Positions 51,514 through 60,398 of a stretch of 64,000 nt of DNA are shown here, piece by piece (the stretch's first letter is position 1; each line of letters begins with the position of its first letter). Under the pieces are notes generated by a model that did not search any database, was not told the origin of the DNA, and saw only the letters and a program-made list of their open reading frames with translations. The position numbers and the translations under genes are program-made. The DNA comes from RFSX01 sp965230215 (GTDB taxonomy: Bacteria > Bacteroidota > Bacteroidia > Chitinophagales > Saprospiraceae): positions 806,001 through 870,000 of the forward strand of contig CBDDKN010000002.1 of assembly GCA_965230215.1 (NCBI GenBank), written 5' to 3'.

Positions 51514-52248
51514 ATGGAAGAAAAGAAGACACAGCGTATTTTACTTGTTGAGGATGACCAGAATTTTGGTGACGTCCTTAAGTCATACCTTGAAATGCAT
51601 GATTACAGCGTTGATCTTGCCAAAGATGGTGACGAAGGATTGATCAAATACAACAAGGGTAATTTTGACTTGTGCATCTTCGATGTAATGATGCCCAAAA
51701 AAGATGGTTTCAGTCTGGCAAAGGAAATCAGAGAAAAGGACACAGAAGTTCCTATTATTTTTCTGACGGCCAAATCGCTTAAAGAGGATGTTCTTGAAGG
51801 ATTTAAAATTGGTGCGGATGATTACATCACCAAACCATTTAATTCAGAGGAACTTCTCCTCCGCGTTCAAGCCATTCTAAGAAGGTCTGGAGCCAAGCCT
51901 GAAGAAGAAGAGGAAACCAAAGAGTTCAAGTTGGGCAACTTTGTATTCAATTATCCTCTGCGTATCCTGAGTTATACTGGACCGGATGGTGAAACACACA
52001 AAGACAATTTGTCTCCAAAAGAAGCGCACCTTTTGCGCATGTTCTGCATTCACAAAAATGATGTGCTTCCCCGTTCAAAGGCACTGACAAAGATATGGGG
52101 AGAAGACAATTACTTCACAGCGAGAAGTATGGACGTCTTCGTAACAAAGCTCCGTAAATATCTCAGTCGCGATGAAAAGCTTGAAATTGTAAATATTCAC
52201 GGCAACGGATTCCGCCTTATCGATAGGACCATTGCTGTAATTGAGTAA
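51514..52248 (+). CDS. OmpR-family response regulator (RprY-like)
   Basis: 244 residues. The receiver domain has the acidic pair in LLVEDDQNF, the phospho-accepting Asp in CIFDVMMPKKDG (about 55) and the Lys in DYITKPFN. The DNA-binding winged helix (about 140-240) includes LSPKEAHLLRMF and SMDVFVTKLRKYL. It is phosphorylated by the preceding kinase and regulates transcription; targets are unknown. A strong hairpin follows 4 nt after the stop. Confidence 0.96.
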   Translation: MEEKKTQRILLVEDDQNFGDVLKSYLEMHDYSVDLAKDGDEGLIKYNKGNFDLCIFDVMMPKKDGFSLAKEIREKDTEVPIIFLTAKSLKEDVLEGFKIGADDYITKPFNSEELLLRVQAILRRSGAKPEEEEETKEFKLGNFVFNYPLRILSYTGPDGETHKDNLSPKEAHLLRMFCIHKNDVLPRSKALTKIWGEDNYFTARSMDVFVTKLRKYLSRDEKLEIVNIHGNGFRLIDRTIAVIE

Positions 52249-52252
52249 AATA

Positions 52253-52286
52253 AAAAAGGGTTGAACCACTTGGCTCAACCCTTTTT
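52253..52286. terminator. Bidirectional intrinsic terminator
   Basis: A 12-bp perfect stem (A5-GGGTTGA with TCAACCC-T5) and 10-nt loop between the response regulator (+) and ftsH (-). The A and T flanks supply U tracts on both strands. Confidence 0.93.
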
Positions 52287-52311
52287 CTTTCTTAATCTTA
52301 TTTTTAAGAGA

Positions 52312-54300
52312 TTAAGAAACAGCTTCCCCATTTTCTCCCTCCTCTTCGAACAACTCTTTATACTTTCCATCCTTTTCAAACAACGGTATGTGCTCTTCAT
52401 TATCTGGGAATGGTCTCTTACCAATCAATCTCTCAACATCTGACTTGAGCAGTACCTCCTTATCAAGGAGTTGGTTCGCAAGTATGTCCAATTCCTTTCT
52501 TCTCTCAGTAAGAAGCTCTCTGGCAGCCTTGTACTGACGTTCAATCAGCATTCTTACCTCCTCATCTATCAACTTCGCCGTCTCGTCAGAATATGGCTTA
52601 TTAAAATTGTCCTGCGACATGCCATAGAATGATACATTACCCACCTTGTCATTCATACCAAAGACAGAAATCATTGAATATGCCATCTTGGTAACCTGAT
52701 CAAGGTCGTTCTGTGCACCTGTTGAGATTTTATCAAATACGATTTTCTCAGCAGCCCTTCCACCAAGTGTCATTGTCATTCTGTCCAGGAGTGCTTCTGT
52801 CCTCGTAATATATTCCTCCTTGGGTAAGTATTGCGCATATCCCAGAGTACCTATACCTCTTGGTACAATAGTCACCTTAACAAGCGGTGAAGCATGTTGC
52901 AGATACCATCCACAGATTGCATGGCCTGCCTCATGATATGCAATAATCTCCTTTTCCTTTGGAGAGATGATTTTGTTTTTCTTCTCCAGACCACCAATTA
53001 CTCTGTCAAGTGCATAATTGAAATCATCCATCTCAACAGACTTCTTGTTTTTACGCGCTGCTACAAGAGCCGCTTCGTTACATACGTTTGCAATCTCTGC
53101 ACCTGCAAAACCTGGTGTCATTTCAGCCAGGGTATGTGCATCGATATCTGCAGAAGTTCTGATAGTCTTCAGGTGAACCTTAAAAATGGCCTCTCTTCCC
53201 TGAAGGTCTGGTCTGTCAATTCCGATCTGTCTGTCAAAACGACCCGGTCTCAATAATGCATTATCAAGAATATCCGGTCTGTTTGTAGCAGCCATAAGTA
53301 TCACACCTTTGTCTGTCGAAAATCCATCCATTTCCACGAGCAACTGATTCAAGGTGTTTTCCCTTTCATCATTACCACCCTGAAAGGCTGAACGACCTCT
53401 GGCTCTTCCAATGGCATCGATCTCATCAATAAATATGATGCATGGTGCTTTTTCTCTTGCCTGCTTAAATAGATCTCTTACTCTGGATGCACCAACACCT
53501 ACAAACATCTCAACGAAATCACTACCTGAAATAGAAAAGAATGGAACACCGGCTTCCCCTGCAACGGCTTTCGCCAAAAGTGTCTTACCTGTTCCCGGAG
53601 GACCAACCAATAGAACACCTTTTGGAATCTTACCTCCCAGCGAAGTGTATTTCTTTGGATTCTTCAGGAAGTCAACAACTTCCATAACCTCCTCTTTGGC
53701 CTCTTCCAATCCGGCCACATCTTTGAATGTCACACTTACCTGTGCATCATCATTGTTGAAAAGCGTCGCCTTAGATTTTCCGATATTAAATATCTGGGCT
53801 CCCGGTCCACCAGCACCTGACCCTACACGTCTCATAAAAAATATCCAAAGACCTATTATAAGCGCAAAAGGAATAACCCAACTTAGTATTTGAGACAAGT
53901 AATTCGTTTCGGTCACAAATTTGGGATCAACGAGCGGATTATTGGGGTCGGTATTGATTTCATTCTGCACAGTTTCATAAAAGACATTCACATCACCTAT
54001 ATTCATTACGTAATGTGGTTGTTGAAACTTGAACTTGTTGTCGCTGAATGCTGGATACTTATCAAGGTGCTCTTCCTTCAGATATATCCTCGCATTTTCC
54101 TTATTGACAACTATCAGCTTTTCTATATGCCCCTTCTTGGCTATGGTCTTGAATTCATTGTATCCTATATTCTCTGTTTTGCCACCGATCAGTGTAATAA
54201 CATTGGTTGAGAGTATGATAAAGATGATCAAGCCATATATCCAATATGAATTGAGCGTGAATTTTTTTGGATTTTTATCTTCGTTTTTCTTATCTGACAT
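52312..54300 (-). CDS. ftsH: ATP-dependent zinc metalloprotease FtsH
   Basis: 662 residues. Two membrane helices (about 15-38 and 137-157) flank a periplasmic domain. The AAA module has Walker A GPPGTGKTLLAKA, pore loop ISGSDFVEMFVG, Walker B CIIFIDEIDAIG and the second region of homology ATNRPDILDNALLRPGRFDR. The M41 protease has HEAGH (zinc) in IAYHEAGHAICGW. The hexamer degrades membrane and regulatory proteins at the cytoplasmic face. It lies 101 nt downstream of rsfS on the same strand, a linkage common in Bacteroidota. Confidence 0.98.
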   Translation of the reverse strand: MSDKKNEDKNPKKFTLNSYWIYGLIIFIILSTNVITLIGGKTENIGYNEFKTIAKKGHIEKLIVVNKENARIYLKEEHLDKYPAFSDNKFKFQQPHYVMNIGDVNVFYETVQNEINTDPNNPLVDPKFVTETNYLSQILSWVIPFALIIGLWIFFMRRVGSGAGGPGAQIFNIGKSKATLFNNDDAQVSVTFKDVAGLEEAKEEVMEVVDFLKNPKKYTSLGGKIPKGVLLVGPPGTGKTLLAKAVAGEAGVPFFSISGSDFVEMFVGVGASRVRDLFKQAREKAPCIIFIDEIDAIGRARGRSAFQGGNDERENTLNQLLVEMDGFSTDKGVILMAATNRPDILDNALLRPGRFDRQIGIDRPDLQGREAIFKVHLKTIRTSADIDAHTLAEMTPGFAGAEIANVCNEAALVAARKNKKSVEMDDFNYALDRVIGGLEKKNKIISPKEKEIIAYHEAGHAICGWYLQHASPLVKVTIVPRGIGTLGYAQYLPKEEYITRTEALLDRMTMTLGGRAAEKIVFDKISTGAQNDLDQVTKMAYSMISVFGMNDKVGNVSFYGMSQDNFNKPYSDETAKLIDEEVRMLIERQYKAARELLTERRKELDILANQLLDKEVLLKSDVERLIGKRPFPDNEEHIPLFEKDGKYKELFEEEGENGEAVS

Positions 54301-54401
54301 TATAATTATTCATAATTAACAATCCCCACATCGGGCTTTCATCGCCGCTACTGTTTTATTTTTATAATAAACCCCTAGAATATAAATCGTTCAATATTTG
54401 A

Positions 54402-54788
54402 CTATATATTTTGATATTCTGTGGTTTTGGCATCACTCCACAGATCTTCAATTTCATAAAATCTTCTGGTCTCAGGGTAGAATACATGGACAATTACGTC
54501 AAAATAGTCGACAAGCACCCAATTTGTGCCTTGCTTGCCCTCCACATGAGCTGGCCTGACCTGTATGTCTTGCTTCAAGCGTCGCACTATATTATCAGCT
54601 ATCGCTCCGACCTGGGTTGAAGACTCCCCTTCACAAATCACAAAGTAATCGGTCGGCGCATCATCCAGTTCTCTTAAATCAAGTCGTATGATATTCTTGC
54701 CTTTTATGTCTTGTATACTGTCTACAATCAGCTCTGTTAATTCAGTACTGCTGTAAACTTTGGTTTTACCTACTGCCTCTTTTTGCAA
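54402..54788 (-). CDS. rsfS: Ribosomal silencing factor RsfS
   Basis: 128 residues, full length. The family core is clear: LDLRELDDAPTDYFVICEG, an internal Ser-rich turn, HVEGKQGTNWVLVDYFDVIV and the ending HVFYPETRRFYEIEDLW. RsfS binds uL14 on the large ribosomal subunit and blocks joining with the small subunit under poor nutrition. The start is divergent from birA with a 53-nt gap between them. Confidence 0.96.
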   Translation of the reverse strand: MQKEAVGKTKVYSSTELTELIVDSIQDIKGKNIIRLDLRELDDAPTDYFVICEGESSTQVGAIADNIVRRLKQDIQVRPAHVEGKQGTNWVLVDYFDVIVHVFYPETRRFYEIEDLWSDAKTTEYQNI

Positions 54789-54841
54789 ATTTTTTTAATA
54801 TTTAGCTTTATAAATTTAATAATTAAGCGCGTTCCTGAGCT

Positions 54842-55597
54842 TTGATCCCGAAAAGTCACATCCAAAAATATATCTATCTGAGATCAATTGCTTCTACCAA
54901 TGCATTTCTCTCCGATTATACCGCAAAAAACAATCCATCCCACAATATTTGTGTGTATACCTTTGATCAGACAGGTGGAAAAGGACAAATTGGCAGAAAA
55001 TGGTTCAGCGACACCGATAAAAACCTCAGCCTGTCATATTTTCTTCCAAACACCGACCTGGCGGTTTCAGAGCATTTTAGTCTCAATAAATGCATAAGCT
55101 TGAGTCTTTTGGATTTTTTAAAGCAATTGATGCCTGAGCAAAATATTCAAATCAAATGGCCCAATGACTTATACGTCGATGATCGAAAAATTGCTGGACT
55201 GCTTGTACAAAACCAAATCAAACAAAAGAAAATATCTCAAAGCATCATTGGAATTGGAATCAACATTAACCAAGAACATTTCCCGGAAGATCTGCCAAAC
55301 CCTGTAAGTATCTTCCAAATCTTAGGGACAAAAAAGAACCTTAGCCAATTGGTTTATCAGCTTTCTGCACAATTCCTCCTTAAACTTGAGTCTTATCGCA
55401 ACGAACCCAAACTAAGGGATACCCTATATTACCAACACATGTTGGCATACAAGCAAAAAGCACAATTCAGAGATAACAATGACGTGGTTTTCGAAGGAGA
55501 AATCTGTGGTGTGGAAGACAACGGAAAACTATGTATTCTGAGCAATGAAGAAATAAGGAGCTTCAATCACGGTGAAATCACATTACTATCCTTTTGA
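54842..55597 (+). CDS. birA: Biotin--[acetyl-CoA-carboxylase] ligase, TTG start
   Basis: 251 residues of catalytic and C-terminal domains only; no DNA-binding domain, so it should not act as a repressor. Biotin and ATP site motifs: STNAFLSDY, TGGKGQIGRKWFSD (the GRGRxGR-type loop, altered) and IKWPNDLYVDDRKIAGLLV with the catalytic Lys. It attaches biotin to carboxylase carrier domains. TTG at 54842 must be used: an in-frame TGA lies at 54836-54838, and the first internal ATG is about 96 codons in, past the biotin loop. Confidence 0.93.
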   Translation: MIPKSHIQKYIYLRSIASTNAFLSDYTAKNNPSHNICVYTFDQTGGKGQIGRKWFSDTDKNLSLSYFLPNTDLAVSEHFSLNKCISLSLLDFLKQLMPEQNIQIKWPNDLYVDDRKIAGLLVQNQIKQKKISQSIIGIGININQEHFPEDLPNPVSIFQILGTKKNLSQLVYQLSAQFLLKLESYRNEPKLRDTLYYQHMLAYKQKAQFRDNNDVVFEGEICGVEDNGKLCILSNEEIRSFNHGEITLLSF

Positions 55598-55638
55598 AGA
55601 AAACAATAATGAACATGGCCGGTTGACTTATATGAGAT

Positions 55639-56877
55639 ATGAAAGCAGCAATAATAACAATAGGGGATGAAATCCTGATTGGTCAAATCATTGATACAAA
55701 CTCGGTTTGGTTAAGCCAACAGCTCATCAGTATGGGTGTAGATATCCTGGAAACATGTTCGATTTCGGACGAAAAAAACGCCATCCTTGACGCCGTAGAA
55801 AGACTCATAGAGAAAGTAGACCTGATTTTGGTCACAGGTGGTCTGGGACCTACCAAGGATGACATCACGAAAAAAGTGCTGGCAGACTATTTTAGTCTGC
55901 CAATGGCATTTGATCAAACTCTTTTTAATAAAATCGGCAGCTATTTCAAAAAAATAGGTATCCCTGTAACAGAGATGCATCGACAGCAATGTTATATGCC
56001 AGAGGGTATAATCCAATTAGAGAACAAAATGGGTACGGCCCCTGGAATGTTGTTCCAAACTGGCAGCAAGATGTTGGTTTCTATGCCAGGTGTGCCCTAT
56101 GAGATGAAATGGATTTTCGAGAACAGCTTCACCCCTGTGCTTTATGAGCACCATCCTGAATTGGGTAATATTTACCATAGAACAATCAAGACTGCTGGAA
56201 TCGGAGAAACTTCCCTTGCAGAAAAAATTGAAGATATCACTGACAAGTTACCCCCTGACATTTCATTGGCCTTCCTTCCAAGCCTCGGTCATGTTAAGCT
56301 CCGATTAACAACAAAGACAAGCAGTACGAACAATCAGATTGTTGATGACTTCGTAGACATCATAGCGCAGCGCCTAGGACATCTTGTATATGGTTTTGAT
56401 GGTATAAGTATAGAGCAGGCACTGATGCGTGATTTTAAAGAACGGTCTCTTACAGTTGCTACCGCTGAAAGCTGTACTGGAGGATATATTGCACATAGAA
56501 TAACTTCTGCTCCAGGATCCTCTGATTATTATGTAGGTTCTGTTGTTGCATATGACAACAGCGTAAAAACAGATACACTAAATGTACCTAAGGATATTAT
56601 CAATAGTCATGGTGCAGTCAGTGAACAATCCGTTCTTGCGATGCTTGATGGTGTGCTGGAACTAACCGGGGCAGATGTGGCAGTCACAACATCTGGAATT
56701 GCAGGCCCAGGTGGTGGATCTGTTTCAAAACCTGTAGGCACAATCTGGTTGGCTTGGGGTAATAAAACAAATCAAAGGACAAAAAAACTTCAATTGTCAA
56801 AGGACCGCCTAAAAAACATAGAATTTACAAGCATTGTTGCTATGAATAGCCTTCGATTGTTTTTAACTGAATTATAA
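55639..56877 (+). CDS. cinA: CinA-like protein, nicotinamide-nucleotide amidase
   Basis: 412 residues in two domains. The N-terminal molybdopterin-binding-like (COG1058) domain has IGDEILIGQIIDTNS and VTGGLGPTKDDITKK. The C-terminal amidase has ATAESCTGGYIAHRIT, GSVVAYDNSVK and TSGIAGPGGGS with PVGTIWLAWG. CinA recycles or cleans nicotinamide mononucleotide by deamidation, in the cytoplasm. It follows birA by 41 nt and precedes the E2 gene by 33 nt. Confidence 0.95.
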   Translation: MKAAIITIGDEILIGQIIDTNSVWLSQQLISMGVDILETCSISDEKNAILDAVERLIEKVDLILVTGGLGPTKDDITKKVLADYFSLPMAFDQTLFNKIGSYFKKIGIPVTEMHRQQCYMPEGIIQLENKMGTAPGMLFQTGSKMLVSMPGVPYEMKWIFENSFTPVLYEHHPELGNIYHRTIKTAGIGETSLAEKIEDITDKLPPDISLAFLPSLGHVKLRLTTKTSSTNNQIVDDFVDIIAQRLGHLVYGFDGISIEQALMRDFKERSLTVATAESCTGGYIAHRITSAPGSSDYYVGSVVAYDNSVKTDTLNVPKDIINSHGAVSEQSVLAMLDGVLELTGADVAVTTSGIAGPGGGSVSKPVGTIWLAWGNKTNQRTKKLQLSKDRLKNIEFTSIVAMNSLRLFLTEL

Positions 56878-56891
56878 TTCACTTAATTTTG
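56857..56891 (+). promoter_or_regulatory. Candidate promoter for the E2 gene
   Basis: TAATTTTG at 56884-56891 is a full TAnnTTTG match 19 nt before the ATG at 56911. TTG at 56857-56859 inside the cinA end is 24 nt upstream. It suggests that E2 may be transcribed separately from cinA. Confidence 0.45.
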
Positions 56892-56910
56892 TGGCCCTAA
56901 ACCTTAACAA

Positions 56911-58257
56911 ATGTCAAAATTCGAGTTGGTAATGCCCAAAATGGGCGAAAGTATCATGGAGGCGACCATTCTAAACTGGTCCAAGAACGTAGGAGATAAA
57001 GTAAGTGAGGATGAAACCATACTTGAAATTGCTACAGACAAAGTCGATTCTGAAATTCCTTCTCCTGTTGATGGTGTAATCGCTGAAATCCTATTTAATG
57101 TTGATGATGTTGTTGAAGTAGGAAAAGTAATAGCCATTATCAACACCGAAGGAGAAGAAGTATCTTCAAATGGCCACCATTCGACAGAAGCACCTGCTCC
57201 AGCAAAAGCTGAAGTCAAAGAAGAAGCGCCAAAAGCGCCTGCTCAAAAACCCACTCCAGTACGAGCAAGTCAAAAAACGGAAACCGCAAGCGATGTAAGT
57301 CCGTCAAGATTCTATTCGCCTCTTGTTAAGAACATTGCAAAAAAAGAAAACATAAGTGTTGCAGAACTTGAACAGATACCAGGAACAGGTTCTAAAGGCC
57401 GGGTGACTAAAAAAGATATTCTGGCTTATATAAACAATGGAAGAACGATGCAGGCGCAAGCTTCTGCCCCTTCAACTGGTATAAGCCAGCCCAGCGCTCC
57501 GGTTCAAAGCGCTAAAGCGCCAACGCCTCCACCAGTTGTTACTGGAGATAATGTAGAAATTATCGAAATGGACCGTATGCGTAAGCTCATTGCAGACCAT
57601 ATGGTTATGTCAAAGCAAACTTCTCCACACGTTACTTCCTTTGTTGAAGCGGATGTAACAAATCTTGTCAACTGGAGAGAAGCCAATAAAGCTGAGTACA
57701 TCAAGAAGTATGGTGAAAAAATCACCTACACCCCTATCTTCATTGATGCCGTAATCCGAGCAATCAAAGATTATCCGATGATCAACATTTCTGTTGATGG
57801 AAAAAATATCATTGTCAAAAAAGATATCAACATCGGTATGGCAACAGCACTGCCTTCAGGAAATCTAATCGTGCCCGTTATTAAAAATGCTGATTATCTT
57901 AATCTTCCAGGATTGACAAAATCAGTAAATGACCTGGCTAAAAGGGCAAGGGAAAACAAACTCAAGCCTGAAGAGATTCAGGGTGGAAGTTTCACGATTA
58001 CAAATGTTGGAACATTCGGGAATGTAATGGGTACCCCGATCATCAACCAGCCACAAGTCGCCATCATGGCTACTGGCGCCATTAAGAAGAAACCGGCTGT
58101 ATTGGAAACTGAATATGGTGATGTTATCGCGGTTAGAAGAATGATGTTTTTATCACTTTCTTATGATCATCGTGTAGTAGATGGTTTCCTTGGTGGTTCA
58201 TTCCTTAGAAGAGTGGCTGATTATTTGGAGGCATTTGATCCCAATCACGAAATATAA
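56911..58257 (+). CDS. 2-oxo acid dehydrogenase E2 component (dihydrolipoamide acyltransferase)
   Basis: 448 residues. One lipoyl domain (about 2-77, lipoyl Lys in ATDKVDSEIP), an Ala/Pro/Lys-rich linker, a peripheral-subunit-binding domain (about 130-170, SPLVKNIAKKENIS), a second flexible linker, and the acyltransferase core (about 215-445) with the catalytic SYDHRVVDGFLGG. It moves acyl groups from the E1 enzyme to CoA. The single lipoyl domain with DKVDSE fits branched-chain or generic complexes as well as pyruvate dehydrogenase, so the substrate is open. E1 and E3 genes are not adjacent. Confidence 0.93.
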   Translation: MSKFELVMPKMGESIMEATILNWSKNVGDKVSEDETILEIATDKVDSEIPSPVDGVIAEILFNVDDVVEVGKVIAIINTEGEEVSSNGHHSTEAPAPAKAEVKEEAPKAPAQKPTPVRASQKTETASDVSPSRFYSPLVKNIAKKENISVAELEQIPGTGSKGRVTKKDILAYINNGRTMQAQASAPSTGISQPSAPVQSAKAPTPPPVVTGDNVEIIEMDRMRKLIADHMVMSKQTSPHVTSFVEADVTNLVNWREANKAEYIKKYGEKITYTPIFIDAVIRAIKDYPMINISVDGKNIIVKKDINIGMATALPSGNLIVPVIKNADYLNLPGLTKSVNDLAKRARENKLKPEEIQGGSFTITNVGTFGNVMGTPIINQPQVAIMATGAIKKKPAVLETEYGDVIAVRRMMFLSLSYDHRVVDGFLGGSFLRRVADYLEAFDPNHEI

Positions 58258-58283
58258 ATCAGTATTTTGAGTTAATGCATTGA

Positions 58284-60398
58284 ATGAAGCTCAAAAGATA
58301 CCTCTCAACATATTTACTTATACAATGCTTTGTCCTCTGTGTCCTTGGACAGGATCAGGCAAAGGAGAAAGCGGCTCATGCCTTTAGACATGGAGATTAC
58401 CATGAAGCCATTCGGTATTATGAGCAATACAATGAAATCTCTGAAGACCGTACAGCATTAGGCAACCGCGGTATCGCCTACTACAAAACAAATGCGCTTA
58501 AGAATGCGATATCAGACTTTACAGATTCCAAACGCCTAGGAAATAAAGATAAATCTCTATTCTGGTATATGGCACAGTGTCATCAGCATATGGCCAACTG
58601 GACTGAAGCCTGCTATTTTTACACCCAATATATCTCAGAGTCAAAAGAAAATGACCCATTTCATTTCAGAGCGAAAGTCGAACTTAAGAATTGCTTATAT
58701 AACATTGATAATGGCTCAACATCTCTTTTTGATAGCTATGTCCAATCATTCGGAGACAGTGTCAACAGTATCAGAGATGAGATAAGCCCTACCAGAAGCC
58801 CCTTGTTTGGCAATCTATATTACTACAGCTCTAATCTAAATGGCGGATTTGAAATTAAGGCCGTTCAGCTAAACAGGGATGGCAGCTGGGATCGTGAGCC
58901 ACTTGACCAGCGTGTGTTCAATACTTCCGGTGATAATATAATTCAAGATATCGATGGCTCTGGTCAATCTTTGTTATTGCGCACAGATCGCACGGATAGA
59001 AAAGAGCCAAGATATGCATTAAGTATTATGGACACGCTGGGTAACGAGAAGCTCTATGAAATCCCAGTCAAATTATTCAAGAGCATAGACGATATTCAAA
59101 TAGTTGATGCCAATACCATTGCATTTGCTTCCAATAAACTTGGTGGCTATGGGGGTTATGATATATTCACTATGTCCTTTAATAACGGAGAATGGGCTAA
59201 GGCGCAAAATGCTGGCCCACAAATCAACTCAGCTTATAATGAACGGTCTCCATATATGTCCTCTGGCCAGGAGGCCATGTTTTTTTCATCTGACAAGCCC
59301 TATTGCCACGGAGGATATGACATATACTATATTAATCTGGAAAGCGATAAAAAAGTCCCGGTCAATCTTGGTCCTTCCATTAACAGCACAGCCGATGACC
59401 TGTATTTTAAAATAGATGAAGATGGACAAGTGGCCATTTTTACATCCAACAGACCTGACGGACCGGGTGCATTCGATCTGTATTTTGCCTATATGAAAGA
59501 CTTGATCGACTGGCAGACGCGCAGCTCAGATAGTTTTGCATATTCATCTACCTTCAAATCTCATTTACCAAGAACCCATATTGCTGCTCAGGTGTCAGAA
59601 GAGAGCACAATAGCGGATACCACAGAAGTAATTCTCGAACCAGAACCCGAAGTGTCAATCGAATACGACCATGCCTACAGCATTTTCTATGAGGATAGTT
59701 ATGATCTTTTTAATGCCACCAACACAGCAAAACTAAATGAGCTTGCTAAAGAAGTAATAGATGACAAAAAAAAGCTGTTGCTTGTCGCTCATACAGATCA
59801 ATTGGAGCCCGGCCTTGAAGAATATATTCTTTACAACACATTTAAACGTGGCTTGAAGCTGGCCGAAAGACTCCAGGAGTTGGGTGTGGATTCAAGTAAG
59901 ATTGCTATTGAAGGTACTGCCAATAATTATCCTGCCGTGCTAAGCAATGCTGCAGCTCCGGATTCAATAATCAGATTTAATAAACGTATTGACCTGATCA
60001 TCATAGATCCCAACAATCCTGAAGATAACATACGCACAAATGTAGAGGATGCCATTGCTGATCATTTACTCGACAAGCGGTTTGTTCTTTATGATCTGAT
60101 TACCGATGGACTTTATTTCTCCATAAGAATTGCGTCCAATGAGCGTATGGTGAAAAATGCCATCCTTCGGCTGTATAATGATGTGTTTATCAGAAAAGAA
60201 TCGTTGAATAGCAAGAACGACTATTATGTTGGATTGTATACCAATATCGATGACGCTCTTGAATTGTATGAAAAACTCAAAGAAAACTCTAGTCTGGAGC
60301 CAGAGATCAAAGTCTTTTATAAAAAGCAACTATTAAGTTCTAAACAAATAGAGCACATGTCCCGCAGGTTCAGGTCACTCAAAAAACTTCCCGGATAA
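58284..60398 (+). CDS. TPR / PD40-propeller / OmpA-like / SPOR-like envelope protein
   Basis: 704 residues with a signal peptide (cleavage near LGQ). In order: TPR-like helices (about 25-130, HAFRHGDYHEAIRYYEQY), PD40 propeller blades (about 165-420; SNKLGGYGGYDIFTM, SDKPYCHGGYDIYYIN and SNRPDGPGAFDLYF), a short acidic linker, a diverged OmpA-like domain (about 465-585, LLVAHTDQLEPG and IAIEGTANNYP) and a C-terminal ~100 residues that look SPOR-like (YYVGLYTNIDDALELYEKL). The layout recalls PorE of the type IX secretion system, which links outer-membrane parts to peptidoglycan. Assignment as PorE itself is uncertain. Its last 24 nt overlap the convergent GHMP kinase. Confidence 0.8.
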   Translation: MKLKRYLSTYLLIQCFVLCVLGQDQAKEKAAHAFRHGDYHEAIRYYEQYNEISEDRTALGNRGIAYYKTNALKNAISDFTDSKRLGNKDKSLFWYMAQCHQHMANWTEACYFYTQYISESKENDPFHFRAKVELKNCLYNIDNGSTSLFDSYVQSFGDSVNSIRDEISPTRSPLFGNLYYYSSNLNGGFEIKAVQLNRDGSWDREPLDQRVFNTSGDNIIQDIDGSGQSLLLRTDRTDRKEPRYALSIMDTLGNEKLYEIPVKLFKSIDDIQIVDANTIAFASNKLGGYGGYDIFTMSFNNGEWAKAQNAGPQINSAYNERSPYMSSGQEAMFFSSDKPYCHGGYDIYYINLESDKKVPVNLGPSINSTADDLYFKIDEDGQVAIFTSNRPDGPGAFDLYFAYMKDLIDWQTRSSDSFAYSSTFKSHLPRTHIAAQVSEESTIADTTEVILEPEPEVSIEYDHAYSIFYEDSYDLFNATNTAKLNELAKEVIDDKKKLLLVAHTDQLEPGLEEYILYNTFKRGLKLAERLQELGVDSSKIAIEGTANNYPAVLSNAAAPDSIIRFNKRIDLIIIDPNNPEDNIRTNVEDAIADHLLDKRFVLYDLITDGLYFSIRIASNERMVKNAILRLYNDVFIRKESLNSKNDYYVGLYTNIDDALELYEKLKENSSLEPEIKVFYKKQLLSSKQIEHMSRRFRSLKKLPG

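Noticed and set aside
53411..53893. 160-codon plus-strand open frame inside ftsH
   Set aside because: It is antisense to the AAA module of a clearly real gene and its translation has no recognisable pattern; a shadow frame.
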